A stretch of DNA of 64,000 nucleotides from Haloarcula sp. CBA1127. Lineage in GTDB: Archaea; Halobacteriota; Halobacteria; Halobacteriales; Haloarculaceae. The notes below the pieces were generated by a model. That model did no database searches, was not told the origin of the DNA, and saw only the letters and a program-made list of their open reading frames with translations. A program made the position numbers and the translations under genes. Positions 18,345-27,806 of the stretch are shown here, in pieces. Position 1 is the stretch's first letter. The number at the start of each line of letters is the position of its first letter. Where the stretch lies: NCBI RefSeq assembly GCF_001485575.1, contig NZ_BCNB01000003.1, positions 43,871-107,870 of the forward strand, written 5' to 3'.

Positions 18345-20420
18345 ATGCTACCACTCCGCTCACTGCTGGTGATCGCGGCCCTTTGCTCGCTGCTCTCGAC
18401 AGCCGCAGCTGCGGGGCCGGCGTCCACTGGCAGCAACCCAGCCCAGATTGAGCGGGGGACGGCACACTCCTACACCGACGCGAGTCACGGTGGCGTGGGG
18501 ATACTCCAACAGAACGCCACCGCGCCGAATGGCTCCAACAGCGAGGGAACACAGACGAATCGCACTGACAACAACGACTCCAGCGTCCAAGACCCAGCAG
18601 GCAACGAGACAGCAGGCAACAGGACAACAGCCAACGGAACCGAAGGCAACGAGTCTGCCGACCAGGGACCAGCGGCGAACCAAACAGAAGCAAACAGATC
18701 CGTCGAACTCGGAGCAAGGCGGAACCTCAGCGCGAAAGTCTCGTGCTACGAGAACGCCTCGAACCCGCCGGCCAATGCGTCAGTGGGAGAAAACGCGACA
18801 GCAGGCGTTGTGCCCCCGAACCGGTCCTACCACCACAACCACACGTTCTTCCGTGCGCTGTGGTCTGGCGACCCTGACCATCCGAACCTTACGCGGGCCG
18901 ACCGGACCGGGGCTGAGAACGGCACGCTGGCCGTCCTCCCCTCTTGCACGGGAGATATGGTCTCTCGCGAACCATCGAACACAACGCTGTGGAACCGGCC
19001 CGAACACGACTCGTTCCGGACTGGCATCGAGAACGCCTCGCACCCAGTGAACGTCACGGACACTCGCTCTGGCATCTGGATTCGTGACGCCTACGTCGCG
19101 TTCTTCAGCATCGAGCCATCAACGGTCGTCCACAAAAAGTCGGGTACGGAACGGCTGGTCCGTGCGAACGGGACCGTGCGTGCCATTCACGACTACCGGG
19201 TGTACATCTCGGAGTTCTTCGAGGACGACTTTCAGGTCGTAGACACGTCGACGAACACGACGCTGTACGCCAACGGCACTGCGATGGACAACAGCACTGC
19301 CGCCCAGCCCACGCTCAACTACACGGAGATCAACGGGACCACGGAACTCCAGTTGGTCACGACGATCTCGACGAATCTCTCGGAGATTGGCGATGACGAG
19401 ATTGACGAGTACGAACTGACGGTTACGGACTCGCGGACGGTCCAGGTGGAAAACCTCTCCGAGCGGGAGATGGTCGTCGAACCCGGCGTCGTCCCGAACG
19501 GCAGAGGGGCCACGACCGACGACTATCGGATCGGGACCGTAATCCCCGGCAGCTGGCAGAGCGTCCAGTTCGATGGCGGATACGAGGTCCAGAGCAAGTG
19601 GCGGTTCTATACCCGCTCACCGCCCGGCTGGGCGAACTGGTCGGAGAACACGACCACGCCAGTACGGCCACTCGAAACCCATGCTGTCCGGACGACGGAA
19701 GGTCCGGCAGTCACGGTCAACCGCGTCCAAAATGAGAGTTCCGACGGCTGGCGGTTCGTGCCGTCGCTCGAAGCGACGTATCCGACGAATGCGACTGTGA
19801 ACACGACGGCGAACGCGACCAACAGGACGACGCTCCCGCCGGAGATTCGGATCAACCGTTCGGAGACGTTCACGACGGCAGATCGGTTCACGATTCGGAG
19901 TGCGGAACAACTCCGGACAGAGAACTTCGAGATCAACGGACTGGTTCGCGGGAACAGCATCGAACAGCCAGCGGACTCGACGAACCCGACGCTAATCCGC
20001 GAGGTCAACATCACCTCTGAGGTCGTCAACTCGACTGACAACTCGACGGACCTGCTGGTCCGGGTCGAACCGACGGCTGGCTTCCCGATTGCGGCAGGGA
20101 ACGTTACCGTCGCAACGGGACAGTCCCGGGTCGAACGGCCACTGTCTGGCGATGATGAGATTACGGTCACCGTCGACCAGGGCGAAGTCTCCTCGGCGAT
20201 AGTCACGTATCGTCCGGCCCAAATCTGGTGGGAGCAAGGGCGTGCTGTCCCGGTACGAGACACCCAAGAGCGGGTCGCCTACGAAGTGAATCTCCCCGAC
20301 CTTGCGGAGTTCATCGACCTCGCTGTAGTGACGCTCCTGACGTTGTTGCCGGCTGTGCTGGCGCTGTATGGCTACGACGTCTGGACGAGAGGCAAACTTG
20401 TTGGTTGGTATAATCCATGA
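18345..20420 (+). CDS. Secreted, sequon-rich membrane-anchored surface protein
   Basis: A protein of 691 aa with a signal peptide (residues 1-23, MLPLRSLLVIAALCS then AAAAG), a long extracellular region extremely rich in N-x-S/T glycosylation sequons (dozens, densest at 60-150 and 480-500), and one C-terminal membrane helix (about 660-682, VVTLLTLLPAVLALYGYDVW) before a short basic tail. It follows the pilin after 7 bp. Such a heavily glycosylated single-pass protein fits a cell-contact or surface component of the mating apparatus, for example an adhesin on the S-layer. No family is recognised. Confidence 0.8.
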   Translation: MLPLRSLLVIAALCSLLSTAAAAGPASTGSNPAQIERGTAHSYTDASHGGVGILQQNATAPNGSNSEGTQTNRTDNNDSSVQDPAGNETAGNRTTANGTEGNESADQGPAANQTEANRSVELGARRNLSAKVSCYENASNPPANASVGENATAGVVPPNRSYHHNHTFFRALWSGDPDHPNLTRADRTGAENGTLAVLPSCTGDMVSREPSNTTLWNRPEHDSFRTGIENASHPVNVTDTRSGIWIRDAYVAFFSIEPSTVVHKKSGTERLVRANGTVRAIHDYRVYISEFFEDDFQVVDTSTNTTLYANGTAMDNSTAAQPTLNYTEINGTTELQLVTTISTNLSEIGDDEIDEYELTVTDSRTVQVENLSEREMVVEPGVVPNGRGATTDDYRIGTVIPGSWQSVQFDGGYEVQSKWRFYTRSPPGWANWSENTTTPVRPLETHAVRTTEGPAVTVNRVQNESSDGWRFVPSLEATYPTNATVNTTANATNRTTLPPEIRINRSETFTTADRFTIRSAEQLRTENFEINGLVRGNSIEQPADSTNPTLIREVNITSEVVNSTDNSTDLLVRVEPTAGFPIAAGNVTVATGQSRVERPLSGDDEITVTVDQGEVSSAIVTYRPAQIWWEQGRAVPVRDTQERVAYEVNLPDLAEFIDLAVVTLLTLLPAVLALYGYDVWTRGKLVGWYNP

Positions 20421-21259
20421 CAAAGCAAAATATACCACGAAATAGCAGTATCGACCGCAGAACAGTGCTTGGACTCCTTAGCGGGAGCCTTGCCGCGCTT
20501 GCAGGCTGCAGTGGCGGGCTGTCTAATAGCGGTGACGGAGGTGACGGAAGCGCCGGCCCACCAGAAGAGCAGTCCGACTACATCGAAGAGACGTCGATTG
20601 AGATTGTCGAGAACGGCCGTCAATTGGCTCTGGAAGTGGCTGTGACCGATGAGATCGAGCCCTCATCGGTCAGCATCATCACAGAGTCCGGGCGGGAGTT
20701 CGTCAGCGACTATTTCAGCCCCGGTGAAACCCGGACACGCCTTTCGCTAACAGAGGGCGAGGACTCGAATGAGCCGCTGCCTCGGGGCCAGCACACGCTC
20801 TATCTCCGTGGTGACGACGTCGAAACTAAACTCCCACTCGAACTGGGCACCACGTTTGAGTTTGAGGAGGTTATCCCTGGGGCTGAACATCCAGACTTCG
20901 TCGATGGTAGCTTGGCGGTGGTTGTGCGGAACGTGGGGAAACGCACAGATGCAGCATCTCAGACGCTTCTAGATGGTGAAACGAGAAGTGAGCGCTTTGT
21001 ACCAGTGGAGCCCGGTGAATCTGCTGCCGTTAAATTTGATTTTCTCCTCAAGGATGGCCCAGGAATATGTGCAAGAGCTGATGAAGCTGGCGAGATAGCT
21101 GAGATCAACCACCGTCTGGCAGTTAACTTCCTTTGGAGTGATACAGTTACAGTTTCTCAGACCATCAAATATAACAATACTGATGGGTGCAAAAAGTCGC
21201 TAGTTGGTGAGCCAGAGGAAGTCACCGCAACCCCGACGAAGACGGAGACGGAGACGTAG
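20417..21259 (+). CDS. Tat-exported lipoprotein of the conjugation operon
   Basis: A protein of 280 aa overlapping the previous stop by 4 bp (ATGA). The N-terminus has a twin-arginine signal (DRRTVLGLL) ending in a lipobox (LAALAGC, Cys about 33), so it should be exported folded and lipid-anchored outside the membrane, as usual in haloarchaea. A Gly/Ser/Asp linker follows, then about 200 residues that look like beta-sandwich (CARDB-like) domains, with SLAVVVRNVGKRTDA and EPGESAAVKFDF. The tail is Thr-rich. It may be an extracellular accessory of the mating channel, perhaps analogous in place to VirB7; that is inference. Confidence 0.8.
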   Translation: MTKQNIPRNSSIDRRTVLGLLSGSLAALAGCSGGLSNSGDGGDGSAGPPEEQSDYIEETSIEIVENGRQLALEVAVTDEIEPSSVSIITESGREFVSDYFSPGETRTRLSLTEGEDSNEPLPRGQHTLYLRGDDVETKLPLELGTTFEFEEVIPGAEHPDFVDGSLAVVVRNVGKRTDAASQTLLDGETRSERFVPVEPGESAAVKFDFLLKDGPGICARADEAGEIAEINHRLAVNFLWSDTVTVSQTIKYNNTDGCKKSLVGEPEEVTATPTKTETET

Positions 21260-21261
21260 CA

Positions 21262-22947
21262 ATGCAGTCGGGAATTGCTGGGGACATCGTGAAGGAGGTT
21301 GTCGAGAGAGTGGTTGGAGAACTCTCGTCGGCAATTACAGCTGGTATCAGTGGCTTCCTTGATCAACTCAGAACAGACATAATTGGGTATTTTGAGGGGT
21401 TCTTTGAGTGGCTTATTGACCCGATGGTAGGCACACCTTCTCCTGAAGGACCGAATTCAGCAGCCCCTGTCGACATTGCATTTGAGTCTGCGAGTAATGC
21501 TCCGTGGGACGCGTTAATCTCGAATATATATTTCGATGGGATTGTTGGGTTAGCGCTCGGCATCCAGTTTTCTGTTCTGGCGATGATCGGGCTTAGATAC
21601 GGGTCGATGAACCCGGTTATCCGGAAGAAGCTTCTACGCCGACTCGGTGTTGCCTTCCTTTCGCTGTTCTTCTGGCTCCCGGTAGCCTCGCTGGGGACGC
21701 AGTTCTTCGATGCGATTGGCCGAACACTGTACAAAGGATCACACACCCCCAAGGAGGCAGCCGCACTAATCAGCTCAGCCCAGCAGATTGCGGATCTCAG
21801 CCTTGGGATCTTCGTCGTTCTGATGATCGTCGGACTGTACGTCTACCTCAAGGCGGCGTTCATCTTCATCACTCGGTGGCTGCTGGTCTTCCTGCTGACC
21901 CTCTCGATGCCGCTGGTTGCGACGTTCTGGGCAGTCGAAGTCTGGCCGCTGAACCGCTTCTCTGGACTGGCGAAACAGGTCGCCGGCGCATATCCCGGAG
22001 TCCTCGCTGCAGGCATCCCGCCTGCGATCCTGATCCGCATGAGCTTCGAGGCGACAAACTGGGGACTGGCTTCTGACCTGTCGCTGTTCATCAGCCTCGT
22101 GACGCTGTACTTGGCGGCAAAGTCCCAGAAGGTCCTCATCCAGCGCAGTAGCCGTGTGGCAATCCAAGTCAGCGAACAGGCGCTCGCCGGCGGCAAAAAG
22201 CCACTCAAGATCGGTGCGGCGGCTGGTGGCGCAGCGGCGACAGCCGGCGCTGGCGCGGTCGGTGGCCCCGGCGCAGCAATGGCGACGGGTGGCACGATTC
22301 GAGCTGCCTCAGGCGCTGCAAAAGGGCGTGTCGGCAGTGCTGCTACGGGTGCCCAGATGGTCCACCGCCAGATGGCAGCCAACCCCGCCGGCATGAAGAG
22401 GGGTTCTAGCGGTTCCGGTGGCGGCAGTAGTCCCAACGGCTCCGGAGGTGGCGGCAACAGTGGCTCCAGCGGCGGTGGCTCCGGTGGATCAGGCGGTTCC
22501 GCTCCACCTTCTGGCGGCGGCAGTGGCAGTAGCGGGTCTGGTGGCTCACCGCCCTCTGGCGGCGGGAGCGGGTCCAGTGGAAGTCCCCTCAACAGCCGAT
22601 TCACCAACGGTGGTTCGTCCACCTCGTCCAGCTCGTCCGGCTCGTCCGGCTCGTCTGGTGACTCCGAGAGTGACGACACTCCGATTAGCGAACGCCAGAC
22701 GAAGATGGAGCGCCAAACCAAGATGGAGCGCCAAACACAGATCAACTCTGGCGATACCAGAGTCTACGAATCTGAGGTTGATCCGCCGTTCTCCGACGAT
22801 GACTTTGACGAGAACGATACCGAGACCACGGAGTCCGATGAGTCCGAGTCGTACGACTCGCTCAGGGATGTGTTTGCAACTGATGACGATATATTAGGGC
22901 CGGATGTGTACCGCGACGGCCTGCCGCACAAGGAGGATGACGACTAA
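21262..22947 (+). CDS. VirB6/TrbL-like polytopic membrane protein
   Basis: A protein of 561 aa starting 2 bp after the lipoprotein stop. Residues 1-330 hold six or so hydrophobic segments (for example IVGLALGIQFSVLAMIGL, LSLFFWLPVASLG, LGIFVVLMIVGLYVYL, WLLVFLLTLSMPLVATFW). The rest is a soluble low-complexity tail, first Ala/Gly-rich, then Gly/Ser-rich, then acidic. This is the layout of VirB6/TrbL channel proteins. A 15-bp tandem repeat at about 22696-22740 encodes three near-identical RQTKME units. Its place directly before VirB4 supports the call. The repeat and tail length are likely to vary between relatives. Confidence 0.7.
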   Translation: MQSGIAGDIVKEVVERVVGELSSAITAGISGFLDQLRTDIIGYFEGFFEWLIDPMVGTPSPEGPNSAAPVDIAFESASNAPWDALISNIYFDGIVGLALGIQFSVLAMIGLRYGSMNPVIRKKLLRRLGVAFLSLFFWLPVASLGTQFFDAIGRTLYKGSHTPKEAAALISSAQQIADLSLGIFVVLMIVGLYVYLKAAFIFITRWLLVFLLTLSMPLVATFWAVEVWPLNRFSGLAKQVAGAYPGVLAAGIPPAILIRMSFEATNWGLASDLSLFISLVTLYLAAKSQKVLIQRSSRVAIQVSEQALAGGKKPLKIGAAAGGAAATAGAGAVGGPGAAMATGGTIRAASGAAKGRVGSAATGAQMVHRQMAANPAGMKRGSSGSGGGSSPNGSGGGGNSGSSGGGSGGSGGSAPPSGGGSGSSGSGGSPPSGGGSGSSGSPLNSRFTNGGSSTSSSSSGSSGSSGDSESDDTPISERQTKMERQTKMERQTQINSGDTRVYESEVDPPFSDDDFDENDTETTESDESESYDSLRDVFATDDDILGPDVYRDGLPHKEDDD

Positions 22948-25900
22948 TGGCCGACTCAGAAGAAGAGTACAACACGAACATCATCCACGAATCGCTCGGA
23001 GATTCGACTAACTTCTGGGGCGACTACACGCTGGGGGAACTTATCCTGTTCCTCATCCCGCCGTTTGGCTTCCTCGTCGCGATGGGGATGCCATTCGTGC
23101 CGGCGGCGCTGTTCTTCCCCACGTTGGCTCTCACAGCGGTCGTCGAAGTCTTCCTGTATATCCTACACAAAGTCCGGCCAGATCACTATCGCCTGACTGA
23201 GTGGCTGCGGGTCAAACTGTTCTGGCTCGTCAAAAAGCGCCAGTACACTCACGGCCAAGGGAATCAGGATACTCGGCAGGTCACCCGATTAGAGCGGGTT
23301 ATGCCCCACGGCATTGAGCGCGTCGACGGAGCGTACGTCGGCGCGGTCGAAGTCGAGCCCGCCAATATGTCGCTACAAGATGACGAGAAATGGGACAAAG
23401 CCGTCAAGTCACTCACACGCCTGTCAGAGTCGCTGACTGGGCGGGCGAAACTCCACGTCACGACGGCCGAAGTCGACAACGAGTCCCACATCCAAGCGCA
23501 TATCGACCGACTCGACGACCCCGATGCGAAGAGCCATTCGATCTTCCGGGGCGTCCTCATGGAGTTCGTCAACCGCTACATCGACGACAGCGGCAACGTT
23601 GAAACTGAGACTGAACTCCAGCGCAAGTACTACATCGTCGTCTGGGTCACTGATGACGACATTCACGACCTCCAGATGAACAGCGACTCTATTGCGGATT
23701 ACCTGACTGGGATACCGGTCATTGGGCGGCTGTTCACTCGGTTCGACAGTGACACGCTCACTGACGCCGAGCGAGAGGAGTTCAAAGCCAAGAAGCTCCA
23801 CGACCGGCTCGAAACCGTCGACAGAGCAGTCAACAATATGTTTCGGTGCCGTAGCCGGTCGGTCAGCCCCCACGAACTGGCGCACTTGACCGAGGACTAC
23901 TGGGCCTGCGAAACGCGGTCGGAACGCGAGTACGAAGAGGCGGCCTCCGTCTCTCCGGTGACGTACTCCGCGCGAGAACTCATCAAGCACGGCGAGGGTG
24001 CCGCAGCCCATGACGCTGCGGAGGGGATGGACACCGACGACGTCGGTGGGACCGACTACGAGGTCGACGAGACCGACTTCGTCTCCCAGTTGCATAGGCC
24101 CGGTGAGAACCATCGGTCACTGGTTGCGCCGACGGATATCGAGTGGGAAGCCGACCACGCCCTCATCGATCAGGAGACGTACACCCGGTGCTTCTGGATC
24201 GAGACGTATCCCGAGCATCCGACGAGTGGGATGCTGGAGCAACTGCTGCTGGATACGGACCTCGCTGTGGATGTCTCAATCCACATCGACCCATACGACG
24301 CTGATACAGCAGTGTCGGTGATGAAGGAGTGGATTTCCTCGCTGAAGATGCTGCAAAACGATAAGGGGGAGCTGGAAGCGGAGGATATCGAACAGGAGGT
24401 CAACCAGGCAAAGTACATCCGGCAGATGGTCCGGCGCAACCACACGTCGCTGTTCCGTGTCGGGGCGTTCATCCGGCTGACGGCTGAGACCGAAGAAGAC
24501 CTCCGGAAGCAAACGAACCGGCTCGAAACGCTGCTGCGGGACTCGCCGTCGAACTGTGGGGTCAAGCGAACGACCCGCCGGCAGGAAGCAGGACTGGTGA
24601 CCGTCTCGCCGATCGGGGCCAACGAACTGGGCCAGAATCGGCTTTCTTCGATGACCGGGGAAGCGCTCGGGTCGCTGTTCCCGTTCTCGTCGAACTACCT
24701 GCGGATGGAGGACGGCATCGAGTACGGACTGCACGGCCACAACGACTCCTCGCTGTTGATCGACCCATGGGATCTGGAAACCGGCCACTCGGAGTTGGTA
24801 ACTGGGATGCCCGGCGGCGGGAAGACCCACGGCACGCAGGCTCGGGCGATGCGGATGCTGAAAAAGCGGTCGGACGTCAAGCAGATCTACATCGACCCGG
24901 TCGGGGATATGCACGGCAGCGCACAGATGCTGGATGCAAAGACCATCACGATCAGCGGTGAGACGCCGCTGAACCCGTGTGAGATGCATCCGACGCCTCA
25001 GCATGTGCTCGAACAATCCCCGGATATGCAGCCCGTCTCAGCGAAGAAAGACGAAGTGTACGGGGTCATCGAGAACTTCCTCCAATCTCGGGATGTCGAT
25101 CTGGAGATGCACAGCGGCCTGATCACGTTCCTGATCGACAAGATATTCACTGAGTCCGATATCGACCCAGCGGACCCGTCAACGCATACGCCAGAGAACT
25201 CACCGAACCTGAGTGACTTCTTGGAGGTGGTTGACCGCCTCCAGGAAGAGCCGGGAATGTTCCCGGGAGCGACGACGGAATCTTCCCAGCAGAAAATCCA
25301 GCAGTACGCAAACGAACTCTCGATTGCGCTGCATCCGTTCCGCCCGGGGAGTACGTTCGGCAACCTCTCGAAAGAGTCGGACCTGCGGCTGATCGACGAC
25401 AGCAGCAAGGCCGTCTATCTGGACCTCCAGCAGGTCGAAGGCTCGGGTAGTGGCCTCGGCAAGCAGTCGTTCATCATGCAGTTGCTTCTGAGCACGCTGT
25501 ACCAGCAGGCGAAAAATATGCAGCAGAAGGTCGAGATCATCATCGACGAAGCTCACTACCTGTTCAACGACGACGCGAACTTGGAGTCGCTGAACCAGAT
25601 TGCGCGGCACCAGCGCCACGCCGGACTGCGACTGGTGATGCTGTCCCAGACGCTCTCTGAGTTCGAGGACAAGGGCGCAGCCGAGGAAATCGCGGGAATG
25701 TGCCCGATCAAGGTGCATCATCGTGAGCCAGAGCTAGGCGACGAGACAGCAACAAGCGCTGGACTGACGGACGAACAGCAGTCCTACATCCAGCACGCTG
25801 AAGCTGGGAAAGAGTCACTGGGTGACGGCCAAGGCTACTCACAAGCGCTGGTTCGCGTCGACGAACATGGCGATTACCCGCTGACGATCAAGACGTCGTG

Positions 25901-26201
25901 GGAAGAAAAGCAGATCATTGACCTCGACGCTGACGCGGAAGATGCGCTCGACGTTGTTGCTCACGAGGCCGACTCCCGCGCTGCTGACTTCGAAGAGTTC
26001 GTACGCTCGAAGGCAGTCGAGCAAGAGCTAACGAATCACGGATTGTCCCCTGAGAAGGCTGAACACGTCCTCAACGGACTCAGCGAAGAGGAGTTGGTGG
26101 ACGCGGTGTCTGTGGCACTTGACCAGACACAGCCAGAAGCAGTTGTCGCTGACGGTGGTATCGAGGCAGAGACTGATGCGGAGTTTGACACTACGGAGTG
26201 A
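22947..26201 (+). CDS. VirB4/TraC-type conjugation ATPase
   Basis: A protein of 1084 aa whose ATG overlaps the previous stop. The first 80 residues include two membrane helices (LILFLIPPFGFLVAMGM and ALFFPTLALTAVVEVFLYIL), resembling a VirB3/PrgI-like domain fused to VirB4. The ATPase half has Walker A GMPGGGKTH near residue 622 and Walker B EIIIDEAHYLF near 862, followed by QIARHQRHAGLRLVMLSQ as in VirB4 proteins. It would energise pilus assembly and substrate transfer at the inner face of the membrane. It is the largest gene of the transfer operon and a firm marker of a type IV secretion system. Confidence 0.92.
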   Translation: MADSEEEYNTNIIHESLGDSTNFWGDYTLGELILFLIPPFGFLVAMGMPFVPAALFFPTLALTAVVEVFLYILHKVRPDHYRLTEWLRVKLFWLVKKRQYTHGQGNQDTRQVTRLERVMPHGIERVDGAYVGAVEVEPANMSLQDDEKWDKAVKSLTRLSESLTGRAKLHVTTAEVDNESHIQAHIDRLDDPDAKSHSIFRGVLMEFVNRYIDDSGNVETETELQRKYYIVVWVTDDDIHDLQMNSDSIADYLTGIPVIGRLFTRFDSDTLTDAEREEFKAKKLHDRLETVDRAVNNMFRCRSRSVSPHELAHLTEDYWACETRSEREYEEAASVSPVTYSARELIKHGEGAAAHDAAEGMDTDDVGGTDYEVDETDFVSQLHRPGENHRSLVAPTDIEWEADHALIDQETYTRCFWIETYPEHPTSGMLEQLLLDTDLAVDVSIHIDPYDADTAVSVMKEWISSLKMLQNDKGELEAEDIEQEVNQAKYIRQMVRRNHTSLFRVGAFIRLTAETEEDLRKQTNRLETLLRDSPSNCGVKRTTRRQEAGLVTVSPIGANELGQNRLSSMTGEALGSLFPFSSNYLRMEDGIEYGLHGHNDSSLLIDPWDLETGHSELVTGMPGGGKTHGTQARAMRMLKKRSDVKQIYIDPVGDMHGSAQMLDAKTITISGETPLNPCEMHPTPQHVLEQSPDMQPVSAKKDEVYGVIENFLQSRDVDLEMHSGLITFLIDKIFTESDIDPADPSTHTPENSPNLSDFLEVVDRLQEEPGMFPGATTESSQQKIQQYANELSIALHPFRPGSTFGNLSKESDLRLIDDSSKAVYLDLQQVEGSGSGLGKQSFIMQLLLSTLYQQAKNMQQKVEIIIDEAHYLFNDDANLESLNQIARHQRHAGLRLVMLSQTLSEFEDKGAAEEIAGMCPIKVHHREPELGDETATSAGLTDEQQSYIQHAEAGKESLGDGQGYSQALVRVDEHGDYPLTIKTSWEEKQIIDLDADAEDALDVVAHEADSRAADFEEFVRSKAVEQELTNHGLSPEKAEHVLNGLSEEELVDAVSVALDQTQPEAVVADGGIEAETDAEFDTTE

Positions 26202-26206
26202 TTCAC

Positions 26207-26584
26207 ATGAATGACATAATCTCGCTACGGATGAGTGCAGAAGAGAGAGATCAGATAGTACGGCAGGCTCGGAAGGTAGATGAAGACCTATCGGAGTATA
26301 TCCTGAAAGCCACGGAGCAACGCATTGCCCGTGAGTTGCACGATCAGCGTGCGGAGGAACTGGGTCTGGAACCAGAGTTGGAACAGATCGCTGAGAGTGT
26401 GACAGAGCAAGTGAACAAGGCAGCAGATATTGAGACAACTGAAGAGTTGGCTTATGAAGTAGCTCTCTGGGACTTGATTTCGACAGACTACTCCTCAGAG
26501 GAGCGTGCTATTGCGATGGATGAAGCGACAGACAAGCTACAGGAAGAGGTAGACAACGTCCGTAACAAGGAGGGTCAAGAATGA
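26207..26584 (+). CDS. Small ribbon-helix-helix-like accessory protein (first)
   Basis: A protein of 125 aa. ATG at 26207 is taken instead of the GTG at 26198, which overlaps the VirB4 stop. The N-terminus (MNDIISLRMSAEERDQIVRQARKVDEDLSEYILKA) has the strand plus two-helix pattern of ribbon-helix-helix DNA-binding proteins. The rest is acidic helix. It overlaps the next gene by 4 bp and sits two genes before the relaxase, where MobC-type relaxosome proteins are usually encoded, so an oriT-binding role is likely. Confidence 0.7.
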   Translation: MNDIISLRMSAEERDQIVRQARKVDEDLSEYILKATEQRIARELHDQRAEELGLEPELEQIAESVTEQVNKAADIETTEELAYEVALWDLISTDYSSEERAIAMDEATDKLQEEVDNVRNKEGQE

Positions 26585-27054
26585 GTGAGAGAACTGTCAT
26601 TCAGATCTATACGACTGACGAAAATCGGGAGTGGCTTGAACAACTGGCCGATGAAGAGGACACGTCAATCTCGGAGTATGGTCATGAGATGATCGAGGAT
26701 CACATTGACCGTGAAACTGGGGAGCGTCAGTACGGCCGGTATGGAACTGATACTGAGATAGAAGTCATTCTGGACTCTCTCAAGGAGGAACTGGGAGAGA
26801 CTCTGGACCAATTTGAGTCTGAAACACTCGAGGAAGTACGGCACATCCAGAGAGTGCGGACAGCGTATCTTATCTCGATCTGGAAGCTGATTAAAGACGA
26901 CTACTCTACTGCCGAGCAACAGCTTGCGATGAAGTTTGCTGAACGGTTCACTGGACAGGAGCTCAACACCGAGTCCGAAGCAATTCTTCCAAGGGAAAGC
27001 AGTAGCAGCGAAGATGGACAGGGGTCCGCCGGCGCAGTGGGTGATGGCGCATGA
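26581..27054 (+). CDS. Small ribbon-helix-helix-like accessory protein (second)
   Basis: A protein of 157 aa with the same plan as its neighbour: an N-terminal strand (TVIQIYTTDENREWLEQLA) followed by DTSISEYGHEMIEDHI, a ribbon-helix-helix pattern, then a helical C-terminal region. Both neighbours contain a similar block, here RTAYLISIWKLIKDDYSTAEQQLAM, there VALWDLISTDYSSEERAIAM, so the two are paralogues. It overlaps the relaxase start by 4 bp (ATGA). A relaxosome accessory function, perhaps as a heterodimer, is inferred. Confidence 0.72.
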   Translation: MSERTVIQIYTTDENREWLEQLADEEDTSISEYGHEMIEDHIDRETGERQYGRYGTDTEIEVILDSLKEELGETLDQFESETLEEVRHIQRVRTAYLISIWKLIKDDYSTAEQQLAMKFAERFTGQELNTESEAILPRESSSSEDGQGSAGAVGDGA

Positions 27055-27806
27055 TCGTAGAAACGGACTATCAGCAGAGCGGAGCAGGGAACCTCGTCGA
27101 TTATATTCGCCGTGACCGAGACCAGGATGCCGGAGCGACAGTTGATCTACGGAACCCGGCCGGCCGAGAACTGTCCGACCCAGAAGTAGACCGATTTGTC
27201 GACAAGAGTCGAGAGTTCGGATTCCAGCGGCATCTGATCGTCTCGCCAGATCCTACTGGACAGTATTCTCCCCAAGAGGTTCAGACCAACACTCGGGACG
27301 TAATGAACCAAGAGTTTGCCCGCCAGCCGACAACCGACTATGTGTATGCTGTCCACCGGGATACAGACTTTCCTCATGCACATGTCGCAGCTACTGGGAA
27401 GCAGGCAGAGCTGGAAATGGATTTAGAAGACATCCAGAAACTCAGTGAACGGGCGGAAACCGCGTTTGAAGAACCGGCTCGAACGCGAGACCCAACGGCT
27501 GCCGCCAGTGATTCTCCGGAGGACATCGGTCGGGTCGTGGATCAAGAAGCACGGGAGCAGTATCATGAGGAAGAACTATCGCTGAACCCCGAAGCGGAAA
27601 AAGCGCTCAAACGGGCGACTGAGAAGAGTCAGCAGAAAGACGTCGGACATCCCACGGCTGAGAAAGCGCGCGATGAGCGCCAAACTGAACCACTCTCAGA
27701 ACGTGCTGCGGAGAGGGCCGAAGAACAGGCAGCAACTGAACGCGAACCCGAAGTTGATCTTGAACGCGAGCAGGAACCCGAACGCGAAGTTGGGTGGTGG
27801 CAGTGA
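27051..27806 (+). CDS. Compact MobA/VirD2-type relaxase
   Basis: A protein of 251 aa with the three hallmarks of MOB-type relaxases. A candidate nucleophile, Tyr18, lies in GNLVDYIRR. RHLIVSPD (residues 60-67) matches the central motif. A histidine triad H102-x-D104-x4-H109-x-H111 sits in HRDTDFPHAHV. These residues nick and bind the transferred strand at oriT. The domain is complete by about residue 130; the rest is charged helix rich in Glu/Arg, ending at the coupling protein. It is much shorter than most bacterial relaxases and lacks a helicase or primase domain. Its operon partners are two small DNA-binding proteins, VirB4 and VirD4 homologues. The motif match is strong; activity is inferred. 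Confidence 0.82.
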   Translation: MIVETDYQQSGAGNLVDYIRRDRDQDAGATVDLRNPAGRELSDPEVDRFVDKSREFGFQRHLIVSPDPTGQYSPQEVQTNTRDVMNQEFARQPTTDYVYAVHRDTDFPHAHVAATGKQAELEMDLEDIQKLSERAETAFEEPARTRDPTAAASDSPEDIGRVVDQEAREQYHEEELSLNPEAEKALKRATEKSQQKDVGHPTAEKARDERQTEPLSERAAERAEEQAATEREPEVDLEREQEPEREVGWWQ

